A stretch of 63,432 nucleotides of DNA. It comes from an uncultured Lachnospiraceae bacterium. GTDB lineage: Bacteria; Bacillota; Clostridia; Lachnospirales; Lachnospiraceae. Numbering within the stretch: the first letter of the stretch is position 1; every line of letters starts with the position of its first letter. Of this stretch, positions 17,503 to 25,468 are shown one piece after another. The position numbers and the translations under genes were made by a program. A model generated the notes under the pieces. It was not told the origin of the DNA. It made no database searches and worked only from the letters and a program-made list of their open reading frames with translations. The stretch is taken from assembly GCA_910585765.1 (NCBI GenBank), contig CAJUES010000015.1, positions 1 through 63,432 of the forward strand, written 5' to 3'.

Positions 17503-18207
17503 TCACCCTTTCCCCATCAAACAAAACCGGATCAGTCCAAACACCAGAAGATGCACGGGATAAACCGCATAGAACAGGTACTTCATCTGCCTGCCGCGCT
17601 CCCCATTGTAAAAATGGATCGGTATCAGTGCGAGCGGCGCCGTGGTCTCGTAGGCAAATGCGCAGATCACCGCGGCATTGCGGATCCACTCCTGCATATT
17701 CCTGATATAGTAAAACAGGATGATGAACAGAACGCCCTTCCAGTGGTAGTCCACATCCAGTATCTCACCCGCGGACGCCGCAAACACAACGACCATCAGC
17801 CTCATCAGCGCAAATCTCATCCCGCGCTCCTCCCGCAGCCTGTCCAGCGCGATCAGCGCACACAGCCCGATGCAGAGCGTGAAATACACGTTCTGTCCCC
17901 GCGGATAAAAAATTTCCCCAAAGATCGCCATGTTGAACGGGATCTCTGATATCAGCGCGAACAAAAAGCAGTTTCTCAGATACTTTGCCGTATTCCTCGT
18001 GTGAAAGAACCCCTCCACCAGCAGAAAACAGTATATCGGAAATGCAATCCTGCCGATCTTCCTCATGACATAATAGACTTCATAGTGATACCCCTGTGCC
18101 ATCTGCAGATACACCGCTGCCGCAAAATGGTCGATCACCATCGTCACCACTGCGATCCACTTTAGGACCGCCGCCGACATGCCAAATCTTTTTGCCGCCC
18201 CCTGCAC
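17503..18207 (-). CDS. TraX-family membrane protein
   Basis: 234 aa from a GTG at 18205-18207, selected because GGAGG lies 8 bases upstream; a longer frame would run back into secDF. About seven to eight hydrophobic helices are seen, with family marks MVIDHFAA near the start, RKIGRIAFPIYCFLLVEG, SEIPFN, and a C-terminal VYPVHLL. TraX of the F plasmid is an acetylase that modifies pilin; chromosomal Firmicute homologues are common and have no proven substrate. It lies 110 bases after secDF, separated by a terminator, and just upstream of the thioesterase. Confidence 0.85.
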   Translation of the reverse strand: MQGAAKRFGMSAAVLKWIAVVTMVIDHFAAAVYLQMAQGYHYEVYYVMRKIGRIAFPIYCFLLVEGFFHTRNTAKYLRNCFLFALISEIPFNMAIFGEIFYPRGQNVYFTLCIGLCALIALDRLREERGMRFALMRLMVVVFAASAGEILDVDYHWKGVLFIILFYYIRNMQEWIRNAAVICAFAYETTAPLALIPIHFYNGERGRQMKYLFYAVYPVHLLVFGLIRFCLMGKG

Positions 18208-18276
18208 GGTCTCCACCTCCCCCCAGTCTGCCGCCAAACAGCAAAGCCCCCCTCCCCGCTGCCATGCGGCGTGTGC

Positions 18277-18307
18277 AAAAAGGGCTACAGCACAAAGGCT
18301 GCAGCCC
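18277..18307 (-). terminator. Rho-independent terminator of secDF
   Basis: On the minus strand GGGCTGCAGC, loop CTTTGT, GCTGTAGCCC and TTTTT: a ten-position stem with one mismatch and a T-run, 11 bases beyond the secDF stop. It should reduce read-through into traX. Confidence 0.8.
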
Positions 18308-18317
18308 AAACAAAACC

Positions 18318-20555
18318 TTATGCCTTTTTGATCTTCGTCCTGAGCACATACCAGAGTGCGCCCGTAATGCACACGGAAGAGTACGTACCGCACACAATAC
18401 CCACCATGAGCGGCAGCGCAAACTCCTTGATCGAGGTCACGCCGAGCACATACAGCGCAGCGACCATGACAAAAGTCGTCAGCGATGTAAACATACTCCT
18501 CGAGAGTGTCTGGCTGATACTCCTGTTGACCAGCTCCTCCAGCGAGTCCTTCTTCTGCATGGACACGAGATTCTCGCGGATGCGGTCAAAGATAACGATG
18601 GTCGCGTTGATGGAGTAACCCACGATCGTGAGCATACATGCGATGAACGTGCCGCCCACGGACACCTTTGCAACCGCGTAAAAAGCAAGCACGACAAGCA
18701 CGTCATGCACCAGCGCCGCCACAGAACTTGCGGCAAAGCGGATATCCTTGAATCGGAACCATATATAGATCAGCATGCAGATGGTCGCGATGATCACTGC
18801 GATAACTGCATCGCTCTTCATCTCAGAGCTGATCGTGGAGCTGATCGTCTCCGCCGTGATCAGTTCCTCATTGACGCCAAACTTCTCCACCAGCGCACTG
18901 TTGAGCTGTTCCCTCTCCGTCAGATCCAGCTCCCTCGTCTTGAAGATCACCTCGTTGGAGCCTGCCACCTTCTGCACCTGCACCGCACTGTCACCCGTCA
19001 CACTGCCAAACACAGGCACCACCTCCGCGTCGATCGCGGACAGATCCATGTCCTCATTGAAAGTGACGTTGGTGGAAGTCCCGCCCACAAAGTCCAGACT
19101 GTAGTTCAGTACCTTGCCGGTGGATGCGCCGTTGATGCCCATAAACACAAAGCCGAGCGCGATCACTGCGACAGAGCAGGCGAAAAATATATTTTTCTTT
19201 CCGAGGAACCTGACTGTCGCCTTCTCCTTGTTCCTGCCGTAGAACTTCACGTCCTTGAGCCCCACTGCAAACAGTGCCCTGAGGATCCACCGCGTCACAA
19301 AGAGCGCCGTGAACATGGAGAGCACGATGCCAAGGCCGAGCGTGTACGCAAATCCCTTCACCGTACCGGAACCCTTGATGCCGAGCACGAACGCCGCGAT
19401 CAGTGTCGTCACATTGCCGTCAACGATCGCTGAGAGCGCTTTCTGAAATCCCGTGTCGATCGCATTCCTGACCGTCTTGCCGAGCGTGATCTCCTCCCGG
19501 ATGCGCGCAAAGATGATCACGTTCGCATCGACCGCCATACCGATCGAGAGGATGATGCCGGCAATACCCGGGAGTGTCAGCGTCAGCTCAAATATATTCA
19601 GACAGATCACGATCAGACAGGTGTAGATGATCAGGGCGAGCACCGACGCAAATCCCGGAATGCGGTACACGATGATCATAAACAGGGCGATGATGATCAG
19701 ACCGATCAGCGCCGCCAGCAGGCTTGTCCGCACAGCCTCCTCGCCGAGTTGTGCACCCACCACGTTCGAGCGCAGCTCCTCGAGCTCCAGTTTCAGCCCG
19801 CCGATACGGATCTGGCTCGCGATGCGCTCCGCCTCCTCAAAACTCGTCATGCCGGATATCTGTGCCCTGCCGTCCGTGAGCGCCGCCTGGACATTCGGCA
19901 CACTGATAAAGTCCCCGTCATAGTAGATACCGATCGACTGACCGCTCGCAAATGCCTTTGTCGTGGCTTCGGCAAACTTTGTCGTGCCCTCCCCCGTAAA
20001 GACGAGATCGACGACAAACTGGCTGTTTCCCATCTCATCGCTCGCCGAGCCGCCGTCCGCCGCCTCGACATCCGTGCCCTCCAGGACGATGCTTCCGTCC
20101 GCCTGCAGCTCCTCGATCGTCTTGTTCAGTGAAAAGCCCGTCGCGCCGGAACCTGTATACGTATAATTCTGGTTTCCGTCCGCGTCCGTCTGCGCGATAA
20201 AGTACAGCGCGCCCGGGCGTCCCAGATCCGCCAGGATCGTGTTGGCATCAGACACCCCCGGTATCTCGATGTTGATCCGGTCAGCCCCCTCCTGGTACAC
20301 CTGCGCCTCCGTGCTGTAGCCCTGCACGCGCTTCTGCAGCTTGTAGATCGTGTCGGCCATATCCTCGGCGGACGGATCCGCATCCCCCACCACCTGATAT
20401 GTGATGCTCACACCGCCGGCAAGATCAAGTCCCTGCCTGATCCCAGACGCAGCTCCGGCCTTCTCTGTGCCAATACCCCATATCGCCACAAAACCCAACG
20501 CCGCTATGACGAGCACCGTCACAAGCAGCGTAACCACACCTTTGTTTTTCTTCAT
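18318..20555 (-). CDS. secDF: Protein translocase subunits SecD and SecF, fused
   Basis: 745 aa from ATG 20553-20555 (AAAGGAG upstream). SecD and SecF use the proton gradient to pull secreted proteins through SecYEG. The SecD half has the N-terminal helix, GLDLAGGVSITYQV, the large outer domain (about 60-250), and VVGAQLGEEA before TM2-TM6 with IAGIILSIGMAVDANVIIFA. The SecF half starts near 455 with LDFVGGTSTNV and ends with five helices including GYSINATIVIFDRIREN. Fusion of SecD and SecF is usual in Firmicutes. It lies 75 bases after the SCIFF maturase, a neighbourhood kept in many Clostridia. Confidence 0.96.
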   Translation of the reverse strand: MKKNKGVVTLLVTVLVIAALGFVAIWGIGTEKAGAASGIRQGLDLAGGVSITYQVVGDADPSAEDMADTIYKLQKRVQGYSTEAQVYQEGADRINIEIPGVSDANTILADLGRPGALYFIAQTDADGNQNYTYTGSGATGFSLNKTIEELQADGSIVLEGTDVEAADGGSASDEMGNSQFVVDLVFTGEGTTKFAEATTKAFASGQSIGIYYDGDFISVPNVQAALTDGRAQISGMTSFEEAERIASQIRIGGLKLELEELRSNVVGAQLGEEAVRTSLLAALIGLIIIALFMIIVYRIPGFASVLALIIYTCLIVICLNIFELTLTLPGIAGIILSIGMAVDANVIIFARIREEITLGKTVRNAIDTGFQKALSAIVDGNVTTLIAAFVLGIKGSGTVKGFAYTLGLGIVLSMFTALFVTRWILRALFAVGLKDVKFYGRNKEKATVRFLGKKNIFFACSVAVIALGFVFMGINGASTGKVLNYSLDFVGGTSTNVTFNEDMDLSAIDAEVVPVFGSVTGDSAVQVQKVAGSNEVIFKTRELDLTEREQLNSALVEKFGVNEELITAETISSTISSEMKSDAVIAVIIATICMLIYIWFRFKDIRFAASSVAALVHDVLVVLAFYAVAKVSVGGTFIACMLTIVGYSINATIVIFDRIRENLVSMQKKDSLEELVNRSISQTLSRSMFTSLTTFVMVAALYVLGVTSIKEFALPLMVGIVCGTYSSVCITGALWYVLRTKIKKA

Positions 20556-20630
20556 AATCCGTATAACTCCTTTACTATACAACAGCAGTCCCGCCCCGCG
20601 GCCCCTGCTGCCGGCATGAACAAACAATAA

Positions 20631-22013
20631 CTACTCCGTATCCCCGGCAAGGGCAGCCTTGATCATGACTGCGCACTCAACACGCTTGCGCTGGAGTACA
20701 CACCCCAGATCGTAGACATTGTTGATGTCCCCATGGAAATTGTATGCGTTTGCCGCACATCCCCCGCTGCAGTAGAACTTTGCAAAACAGTCCCTGCACT
20801 TTTCTTTTGAATATACATTGCACTCCTTGAACTGCCCGCGGATATCGGTGTTGGTGATGCCGTCGTCCACATTGCCCATCAGAAAATCTTCCTGACCCAC
20901 AAACTGGTGGCAGGGATAGAAATCCCCCCACGGCGTCACAGCCAGGTACTCTGTCCCCGAACCGCAGCCGGAGAGCCTCTTGTAAACACAGGGACCGCCC
21001 TCCAGGTCGATCATAAAATGAAAGAAGTTGAATCCCCTGCCCTCCCTGTGTCTTTTGATCATCTCTGCGGCGAGCTTGTCATACTCCGCAAGGATCTCCG
21101 GGATATCCGACTCGACAAGCGCATAGTCCTCACTCTGCGCCGCTACCACAGGCTCCACTGAGATCTGTTTGAAGCCCAGATCCGCCAGGTGGAGGACGTC
21201 CGCCGCAAAATCTTTGTTGAAGTGCGTAAAAGTACCGCGCACATAATAGTTTGTCTGTTTTCTGCTCTCTGCGACCTTTCTGTATTTCGGAAGGATCAGG
21301 TCATAACTCCCCTGTCCGCCGGCGAGCGGGCGCATCCTGTCGTTGATCTCTTTCCTGCCGTCCACGCTCAGCACGATGTTCGCCATCTCCCGGTTCGCAA
21401 AATCAATGATGTCGTCGTCCAGCAGGACCCCGTTTGTCGTGAGTGTGAAGCGGAACTTCTTGTGGTGCGGTTCCTCAAGACTCCTGCCGTACGCCACCAG
21501 ATCCTTCACGACCTGCCAGTTCATCAGCGGCTCCCCGCCGAAGAAATCCACCTCCAGGTTGACGCGGCTGCCCGAGTTTGCCACCAGGAAATCCAATGCC
21601 TTCCTTCCGACCTCGTAGCTCATCAGCGCGCGTCTGCCGTGGTACTCCCCCTCCTCCGCAAAGCAGTATCTGCACTTGAGGTTGCAGTCGTGGGCAATGT
21701 GCAGACAGAGCGCCTTGACGACAGTTTCGCGGTTCTTGAACGCGTCAATGCTCTTCTCATAGATATCCTCCGCAAAGAGCATTCCGTTCTCCTTCAATTC
21801 ATATATCTCATCGACAATCTCGGACAGTTCTTCTGTCCTGCCGGCAAATCTCTCCTCCAGCGCCCCGTACGCGGCAGCCCTGTCCACATGTTCCAGACCG
21901 CTCTCCACCATACAGGCGATCACGTCATACACGATGTCATCGACAACGTGGACCGAACCACTGTTGACATCCAGTACGATATTGTATCCGTTGTTTTTAT
22001 ACTGATGTATCAA
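20631..22013 (-). CDS. scfB: SCIFF radical SAM maturase (ScfB-type thioether synthase)
   Basis: 460 aa. A radical SAM/SPASM enzyme that forms Cys thioether links in the SCIFF precursor. The N-terminal part (about 1-90) resembles a RiPP-recognition domain. The radical SAM cluster motif is in HDCNLKCRYCFAEEGEYHG (C-x3-C-x2-C). The SPASM region near the C-terminus is Cys-rich: GPCVYKRLSGCGSG, FYPCHQF, then CNVYSKEKCRDCFAKFYCSG and GCAANA, supplying ligands for two further iron-sulfur clusters. The substrate gene lies 164 bases upstream on the same strand, and secDF follows. The pairing identifies it securely. Confidence 0.95.
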   Translation of the reverse strand: MIHQYKNNGYNIVLDVNSGSVHVVDDIVYDVIACMVESGLEHVDRAAAYGALEERFAGRTEELSEIVDEIYELKENGMLFAEDIYEKSIDAFKNRETVVKALCLHIAHDCNLKCRYCFAEEGEYHGRRALMSYEVGRKALDFLVANSGSRVNLEVDFFGGEPLMNWQVVKDLVAYGRSLEEPHHKKFRFTLTTNGVLLDDDIIDFANREMANIVLSVDGRKEINDRMRPLAGGQGSYDLILPKYRKVAESRKQTNYYVRGTFTHFNKDFAADVLHLADLGFKQISVEPVVAAQSEDYALVESDIPEILAEYDKLAAEMIKRHREGRGFNFFHFMIDLEGGPCVYKRLSGCGSGTEYLAVTPWGDFYPCHQFVGQEDFLMGNVDDGITNTDIRGQFKECNVYSKEKCRDCFAKFYCSGGCAANAYNFHGDINNVYDLGCVLQRKRVECAVMIKAALAGDTE

Positions 22014-22055
22014 TTTCTTTTCCTTCCCATATAATATTCATCTAATACGAACAAT

Positions 22056-22089
22056 CGAGTAGGAGGGATGTTTCTCCCCCCTACTCGCT
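22056..22089. terminator. Hairpin between the SCIFF peptide and its maturase
   Basis: CGAGTAGGAGGGA and TCCCCCCTACTCG form a long stem in the scfA-scfB gap. It lacks a T-run in the minus direction, so it may act as a partial terminator or transcript-stabilising stem, giving more peptide than maturase. Related stems occur at 25430 and 55433. Confidence 0.5.
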
Positions 22090-22176
22090 CTTACACATTT
22101 TTATTCTGAACTGTTCGTTCGGGCACCTGTGCGCCCCGCCTGGCGCGCCGCTTGCAGCACGCCCAGTCCTATTGCA

Positions 22177-22323
22177 TTATTTACCCGCATTTTCACAGCT
22201 CTGGTTGCCGACAGTGCAGGATGTCTTGCAGGCTGACTGGCAGGATGTCTGGCATTCTCCACAACCGCCCTTTTTTGCAGACTCTTTGTAGTCCCTGGTC
22301 GTCAATGTCTTAATGTGCTTCAT
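22177..22323 (-). CDS. scfA: SCIFF ranthipeptide precursor (six cysteines in forty-five)
   Basis: 48 aa, starting MKHIKTLTTRDYKESAKKGG. Six Cys stand at positions 21, 24, 28, 32, 36 and 43, in the pattern C-x2-C-x3-C-x3-C-x3-C-x6-C. The leader (1-20) is Lys-rich and matches the SCIFF family. AAGGAGG precedes the ATG by 8 bases. The peptide is modified by the neighbouring radical SAM enzyme to carry thioether bridges. SCIFF peptides are nearly universal in Clostridia; a proposed role in cell-cell signalling is not settled. Confidence 0.96.
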   Translation of the reverse strand: MKHIKTLTTRDYKESAKKGGCGECQTSCQSACKTSCTVGNQSCENAGK

Positions 22324-22383
22324 ACTGATCGCCTCCTTAAAGAAATTCTCAATCGAAATAGTTCAATTTCAATAATCTACGAT

Positions 22384-22392
22384 AGTATATCA
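22384..22392 (-). promoter_or_regulatory. Candidate extended -10 promoter of scfA
   Basis: The minus strand reads TGATATACT, an extended -10, about 60 bases before the scfA start. No good -35 is visible at the proper distance. The surrounding 22393-22474 is very AT-rich with repeated AAGTAT motifs. Confidence 0.4.
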
Positions 22393-22474
22393 CATATTTC
22401 TACATTCGAAAAGCTTTTTTGTATACTTTTTTTCATACTTTTTTGATACTTATTTGAAACTTTTTATAAAAGAT

Positions 22475-23506
22475 TTACATCACCTTCTGCAGATACGCCG
22501 TGTAAGCGTACAAAACCTGGTCGTTCAGCAGCACCCTCGACCAGCCGTCATTGCCGATCCCCGTGCGGAAGATCATGTCTCCCGGGTTGATCTGGATCAC
22601 GATCGTAGCCGGGCTGTCCGTGCTGGGCACTGTCCTGAGATTTACCGCCGTGCTGGGTGTCACCACCTCATTCACGTCGAGATACTGCACATTCGCCGCG
22701 TTTGCCGCACTTACAGGCGCGGCGCCGCTCTTGTCCCTGGCTTCCGCTATACCATCGTAGTTGAAATAGGAAACATTCATATCCACGCTGCCCGCGATCC
22801 CCGGTATAACCGCGCTCTGTGTGTACTGCCACATCGCCTGCACCCCTGTGTAACTGCTCGCAGGCGTGATCGGGAAGGGCTCCGACGGATACTGTGCCAC
22901 CCACACCTTATATCGATTCAGGATATCCATATTCCAGTCCGCGTTGTCTGTCATCTCATTTCTCGATGCATAGAACATCGGCGTGTAGCCTCTTGCGGCG
23001 ATCGTGTCCAGGAATTTCACCGCCAGCGCCGTCCTCACTTCCCTGCCAAGCCCGTGCTGCCGGCTCGTCGAGCTGCGAAATCCCTCACAGTCGTACGCTA
23101 CCGGAAACGTGATCTGATACTTATCCAGCAGATTCGCGGTGAACACCGCCTCCTCGACCGCCTCAGCCTCATTCACCGCGGCGGAGAAGAAATACGCGCC
23201 GACTTTGAGCCCGACCCGCTGTGTCTCCTGCAGATTGTATCTCGCGTAGGGATCCTCGTTCATGATCCCTGTGGACTGCGTGCGGTAGCCTACCCTGATC
23301 ATCGCAAACTGCACGCCGGAAGCTGCGACCTGATTCCAGTCGATCGCCCCCTGATAACGCGACACGTCGATCCCCAGCGCCGCCTGTGCGACCTCGTTTG
23401 GCGCCGCCTGCACTGCAAGCTGTGGGATCATTGTCGACAATAGCAGTACAGCTGCCAGCAAGACTGCCCTGAACCCCGCCATTTTCTTATGTATTGCATT
23501 CCTCAT
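22475..23506 (-). CDS. Secreted GH25 lysozyme with C-terminal SH3-like domain
   Basis: 343 aa. A signal peptide covers about 1-35 (Lys/Arg start, then AVLLAAVLLLSTM, cleavage probably after VQA). The GH25 muramidase barrel spans about 42-255, with catalytic Asp47 in LGIDVSRYQG, the DxE motif in VAYDCEG (about 140-147) and VDMNVSY near its end. The last 70 residues form a bacterial SH3 domain (NLRTVPSTDSPATIV ... GWSRVLLNDQ) that would bind wall. It cleaves MurNAc-GlcNAc bonds outside the cell. It sits between a TIGR04086-like gene and scfA. A perfect Spo0A-type box upstream hints at sporulation control. Confidence 0.92.
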   Translation of the reverse strand: MRNAIHKKMAGFRAVLLAAVLLLSTMIPQLAVQAAPNEVAQAALGIDVSRYQGAIDWNQVAASGVQFAMIRVGYRTQSTGIMNEDPYARYNLQETQRVGLKVGAYFFSAAVNEAEAVEEAVFTANLLDKYQITFPVAYDCEGFRSSTSRQHGLGREVRTALAVKFLDTIAARGYTPMFYASRNEMTDNADWNMDILNRYKVWVAQYPSEPFPITPASSYTGVQAMWQYTQSAVIPGIAGSVDMNVSYFNYDGIAEARDKSGAAPVSAANAANVQYLDVNEVVTPSTAVNLRTVPSTDSPATIVIQINPGDMIFRTGIGNDGWSRVLLNDQVLYAYTAYLQKVM

Positions 23507-23556
23507 AATACCTTTCTCCTCGTCTCTGTTATACTTTTATTTAATGCTACCCGACA

Positions 23557-23575
23557 AGTATAACATATTTCGACA
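23557..23575 (-). promoter_or_regulatory. Extended -10 with a perfect Spo0A box upstream of the lysozyme gene
   Basis: The minus strand reads TGTTATACT (extended -10, with TATACT at 23557-23562), preceded by TGTCGAA at 23569-23575, the consensus 0A box. The box falls inside the promoter spacer, where a bound regulator would more easily block than activate. Motifs are seen; control by Spo0A is inferred. Confidence 0.4.
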
Positions 23576-23617
23576 AAAAAGAAAGTTTTTTTACAAAGTT
23601 TTTAGAAATCGCACACT

Positions 23618-23989
23618 CTACCCCAGCATGCCGCCGAGCATCCCGCTGCCAAGGCAGATCAGAAGTGTCGTGATGCAGGCATTGCTGACCGGCATAAAAT
23701 CGGGATCCGCCACGGCGGACACTGCACAGATGATCACAAAGTACGCCGCCCCCGCCAGCATCCCCCAGATGAACCTGTGGCTCGCCGCACTTTTTGAGAA
23801 AAAGAGTCCCGACAAAAGCGAGGATATGCAGTAGATCACGATAATGCTGATATCCACAACATTCTCCCCGATCGAAAACTTGTACAGCAATCCCGCCACG
23901 AGCATAAGCAGCGCTCCCGTGATCAGGTATGCCGCCATCAGACACTTGAGGAGAGCCACCAGGCGCTCCGTACTGAATGCACTTTTCAA
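23618..23989 (-). CDS. Small membrane protein, TIGR04086-like family
   Basis: 123 aa starting at a TTG (23987-23989) with GGGAGG 9 bases upstream. It has four hydrophobic helices: LMAAYLITGALLMLVAGLLY, IIVIYCISSLLSGLFF, FIWGMLAGAAYFVIICAV and a C-terminal Leu/Gly-rich one (ITTLLICLGSGMLGGMLG). No catalytic motif is seen. Similar four-helix proteins stand near secDF/yajC and SCIFF genes in Clostridia, and the position here agrees. Function unknown; family assignment rests on size, topology and context. Confidence 0.65.
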   Translation of the reverse strand: MKSAFSTERLVALLKCLMAAYLITGALLMLVAGLLYKFSIGENVVDISIIVIYCISSLLSGLFFSKSAASHRFIWGMLAGAAYFVIICAVSAVADPDFMPVSNACITTLLICLGSGMLGGMLG

Positions 23990-24022
23990 GATACACTACC
24001 TCCCATTTTTTCAAATATAATC

Positions 24023-24051
24023 TTGTATTATTGCTTTAACACTGTTATAAT
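24023..24051 (+). promoter_or_regulatory. Sigma-A promoter of the CNNM/CBS gene
   Basis: TTGTAT (24023-24028) and TATAAT (24046-24051) with a 17-base spacer, about 60 bases before the start codon. The region is a divergent promoter zone, as the TIGR04086-like gene departs leftward. Confidence 0.7.
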
Positions 24052-24109
24052 CTATGCTGATACATTTTAATTTATGACGTGATGCAATTCAAAAAGGAGT
24101 GATTTTGTT

Positions 24110-25420
24110 TTGGATACCCCTGGTGTCATACAACTTGTGATTCTCGTGATTCTGGTAGCAATGTCAGCATTTTTCTCGTCGGCAGAGACTGCCCTCACCA
24201 CTTTGAGCAACGTCAAGGTGCGTGCCATGGTCGATGAAAACCCCACAGGAAGAGTTCTCACGCTTCAAAAGATCCTCGACAGCAAAAGCAAACTGATCAG
24301 CGCGATACTGATCGGCAACAATGTCGTCAATATCAGCGCTTCCTCGCTCATGACTTCCCTGGTCATACGGATATGGGGAAATACAGCCGTGGGGATCGGC
24401 ACCGGCATACTGACTCTGGTCATCCTCATATTCGGTGAGATCGTGCCAAAGACATGGGCGATGTGCAACAACGAGAAGCTGTCCCTCGCCTACGCAAGGG
24501 TGATCTATTTTCTGATGCAGGCGCTGACACCGGTCATCTTTATCATCGACAAGATCTCCGGCTTTTTCCTCGGTATCCTCCATATCGACCAGTCGTCGCG
24601 CGTCATGATGACAGAGACCGAGCTGAAAACCTACGTCGATGTGAGCCACGAGGACGGTGTGATCGAACAGGAGGAGAAGAAACTGATCTACAATGTATTT
24701 GAGTTCGGCGACTCCGTGGCAAAGGACATCATGATTCCCCGCATCGACATGACCTCGATCGATGTCAACGCGACATACGGGGAGTTGTTGGGACTGTTCC
24801 GGGAATCCATGTATTCCCGCATACCTGTATATGAAAATGAAGTTGACAACATCATCGGTATCGTGATCGTCAAGGACTTTCTCCTGGTGGAGAACAGGGA
24901 AACCTTCAAGATACACGACATCCTGCGCGAGGGTTACTATACTTACGAGTACAAAAAGACAGCGGATCTCCTGCTGGAGATGCGTCTTCTGACCACCAAT
25001 GTCGCCTTCGTCCTGAGCGAGTACGGCGCGACCGTCGGCATGATCACCGTGGAGGATCTGCTGGAGGAGATCGTCGGCGAGATCCGCGATGAGTACGATG
25101 CGGATGAGGCGGAACTCTTCAAAAAGATCAGCGACAGCGAGTACGAGGTCGGCGGCAGCCTGAAACTCGATGATATCAACGATGTCCTCGAAACCAGATT
25201 TGATTCGGAGGATTACGACTCGATCGGCGGCATCATGATCGAACTTCTGGACCGCTTCCCGGCGGAGGGTGAGACGGTTGTGACCGAGGATGGCGTCACG
25301 CTGACCGCAAAAAAGGTAGACAACAACCGCATCGAGACTGTGACGATCCTGCTCCCCGAATCAGGGGCACTTTCCAAAGAACAGGAGGAGGATCGCGAGT
25401 CCTCGGAGACAGACCTATAG
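24110..25420 (+). CDS. CNNM/CBS-domain membrane protein (HlyC/CorC family)
   Basis: 436 aa starting at TTG 24110, preceded by AAGGAG. The DUF21/CNNM transmembrane domain (about 1-190) includes FFSSAETALTTLSN and LIFGEIVPKTWAM, both typical. A CBS pair follows at about 205-330 (VAKDIMIPRIDMTSID, then the second repeat around FVLSEYGATVGMITVEDLLEEIVGEI), then a C-terminal CorC/HlyC domain (about 345-425) with DYDSIGGIMIELLDRFPAEGE. Such proteins are linked to Mg2+ or Co2+ export or homeostasis; haemolysin is an old name without support. It is one of only two plus-strand genes here and forms its own unit with a promoter and terminator. Confidence 0.92.
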   Translation: MDTPGVIQLVILVILVAMSAFFSSAETALTTLSNVKVRAMVDENPTGRVLTLQKILDSKSKLISAILIGNNVVNISASSLMTSLVIRIWGNTAVGIGTGILTLVILIFGEIVPKTWAMCNNEKLSLAYARVIYFLMQALTPVIFIIDKISGFFLGILHIDQSSRVMMTETELKTYVDVSHEDGVIEQEEKKLIYNVFEFGDSVAKDIMIPRIDMTSIDVNATYGELLGLFRESMYSRIPVYENEVDNIIGIVIVKDFLLVENRETFKIHDILREGYYTYEYKKTADLLLEMRLLTTNVAFVLSEYGATVGMITVEDLLEEIVGEIRDEYDADEAELFKKISDSEYEVGGSLKLDDINDVLETRFDSEDYDSIGGIMIELLDRFPAEGETVVTEDGVTLTAKKVDNNRIETVTILLPESGALSKEQEEDRESSETDL

Positions 25421-25429
25421 CTATATCAA

Positions 25430-25463
25430 ACGAGCAGGGGAACTTTTCCCCTGCTCGTTTTTC
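25430..25463. terminator. Bidirectional terminator between convergent genes
   Basis: ACGAGCAGGGG (25430-25440) pairs with CCCCTGCTCGT (25448-25458) and is followed by TTTTTC on the plus strand. It ends the CNNM gene and sits 6 bases past the stop of the convergent cNMP-domain gene. Confidence 0.85.
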
Positions 25464-25468
25464 GTTTA

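Noticed and set aside
18096..19433. Long (445 codons) plus-strand frame opposite secDF and traX
   Set aside because: Composition (His/Arg-rich) is that of a complementary-strand shadow of GC-rich coding sequence; the secDF and TraX frames have clear family motifs.
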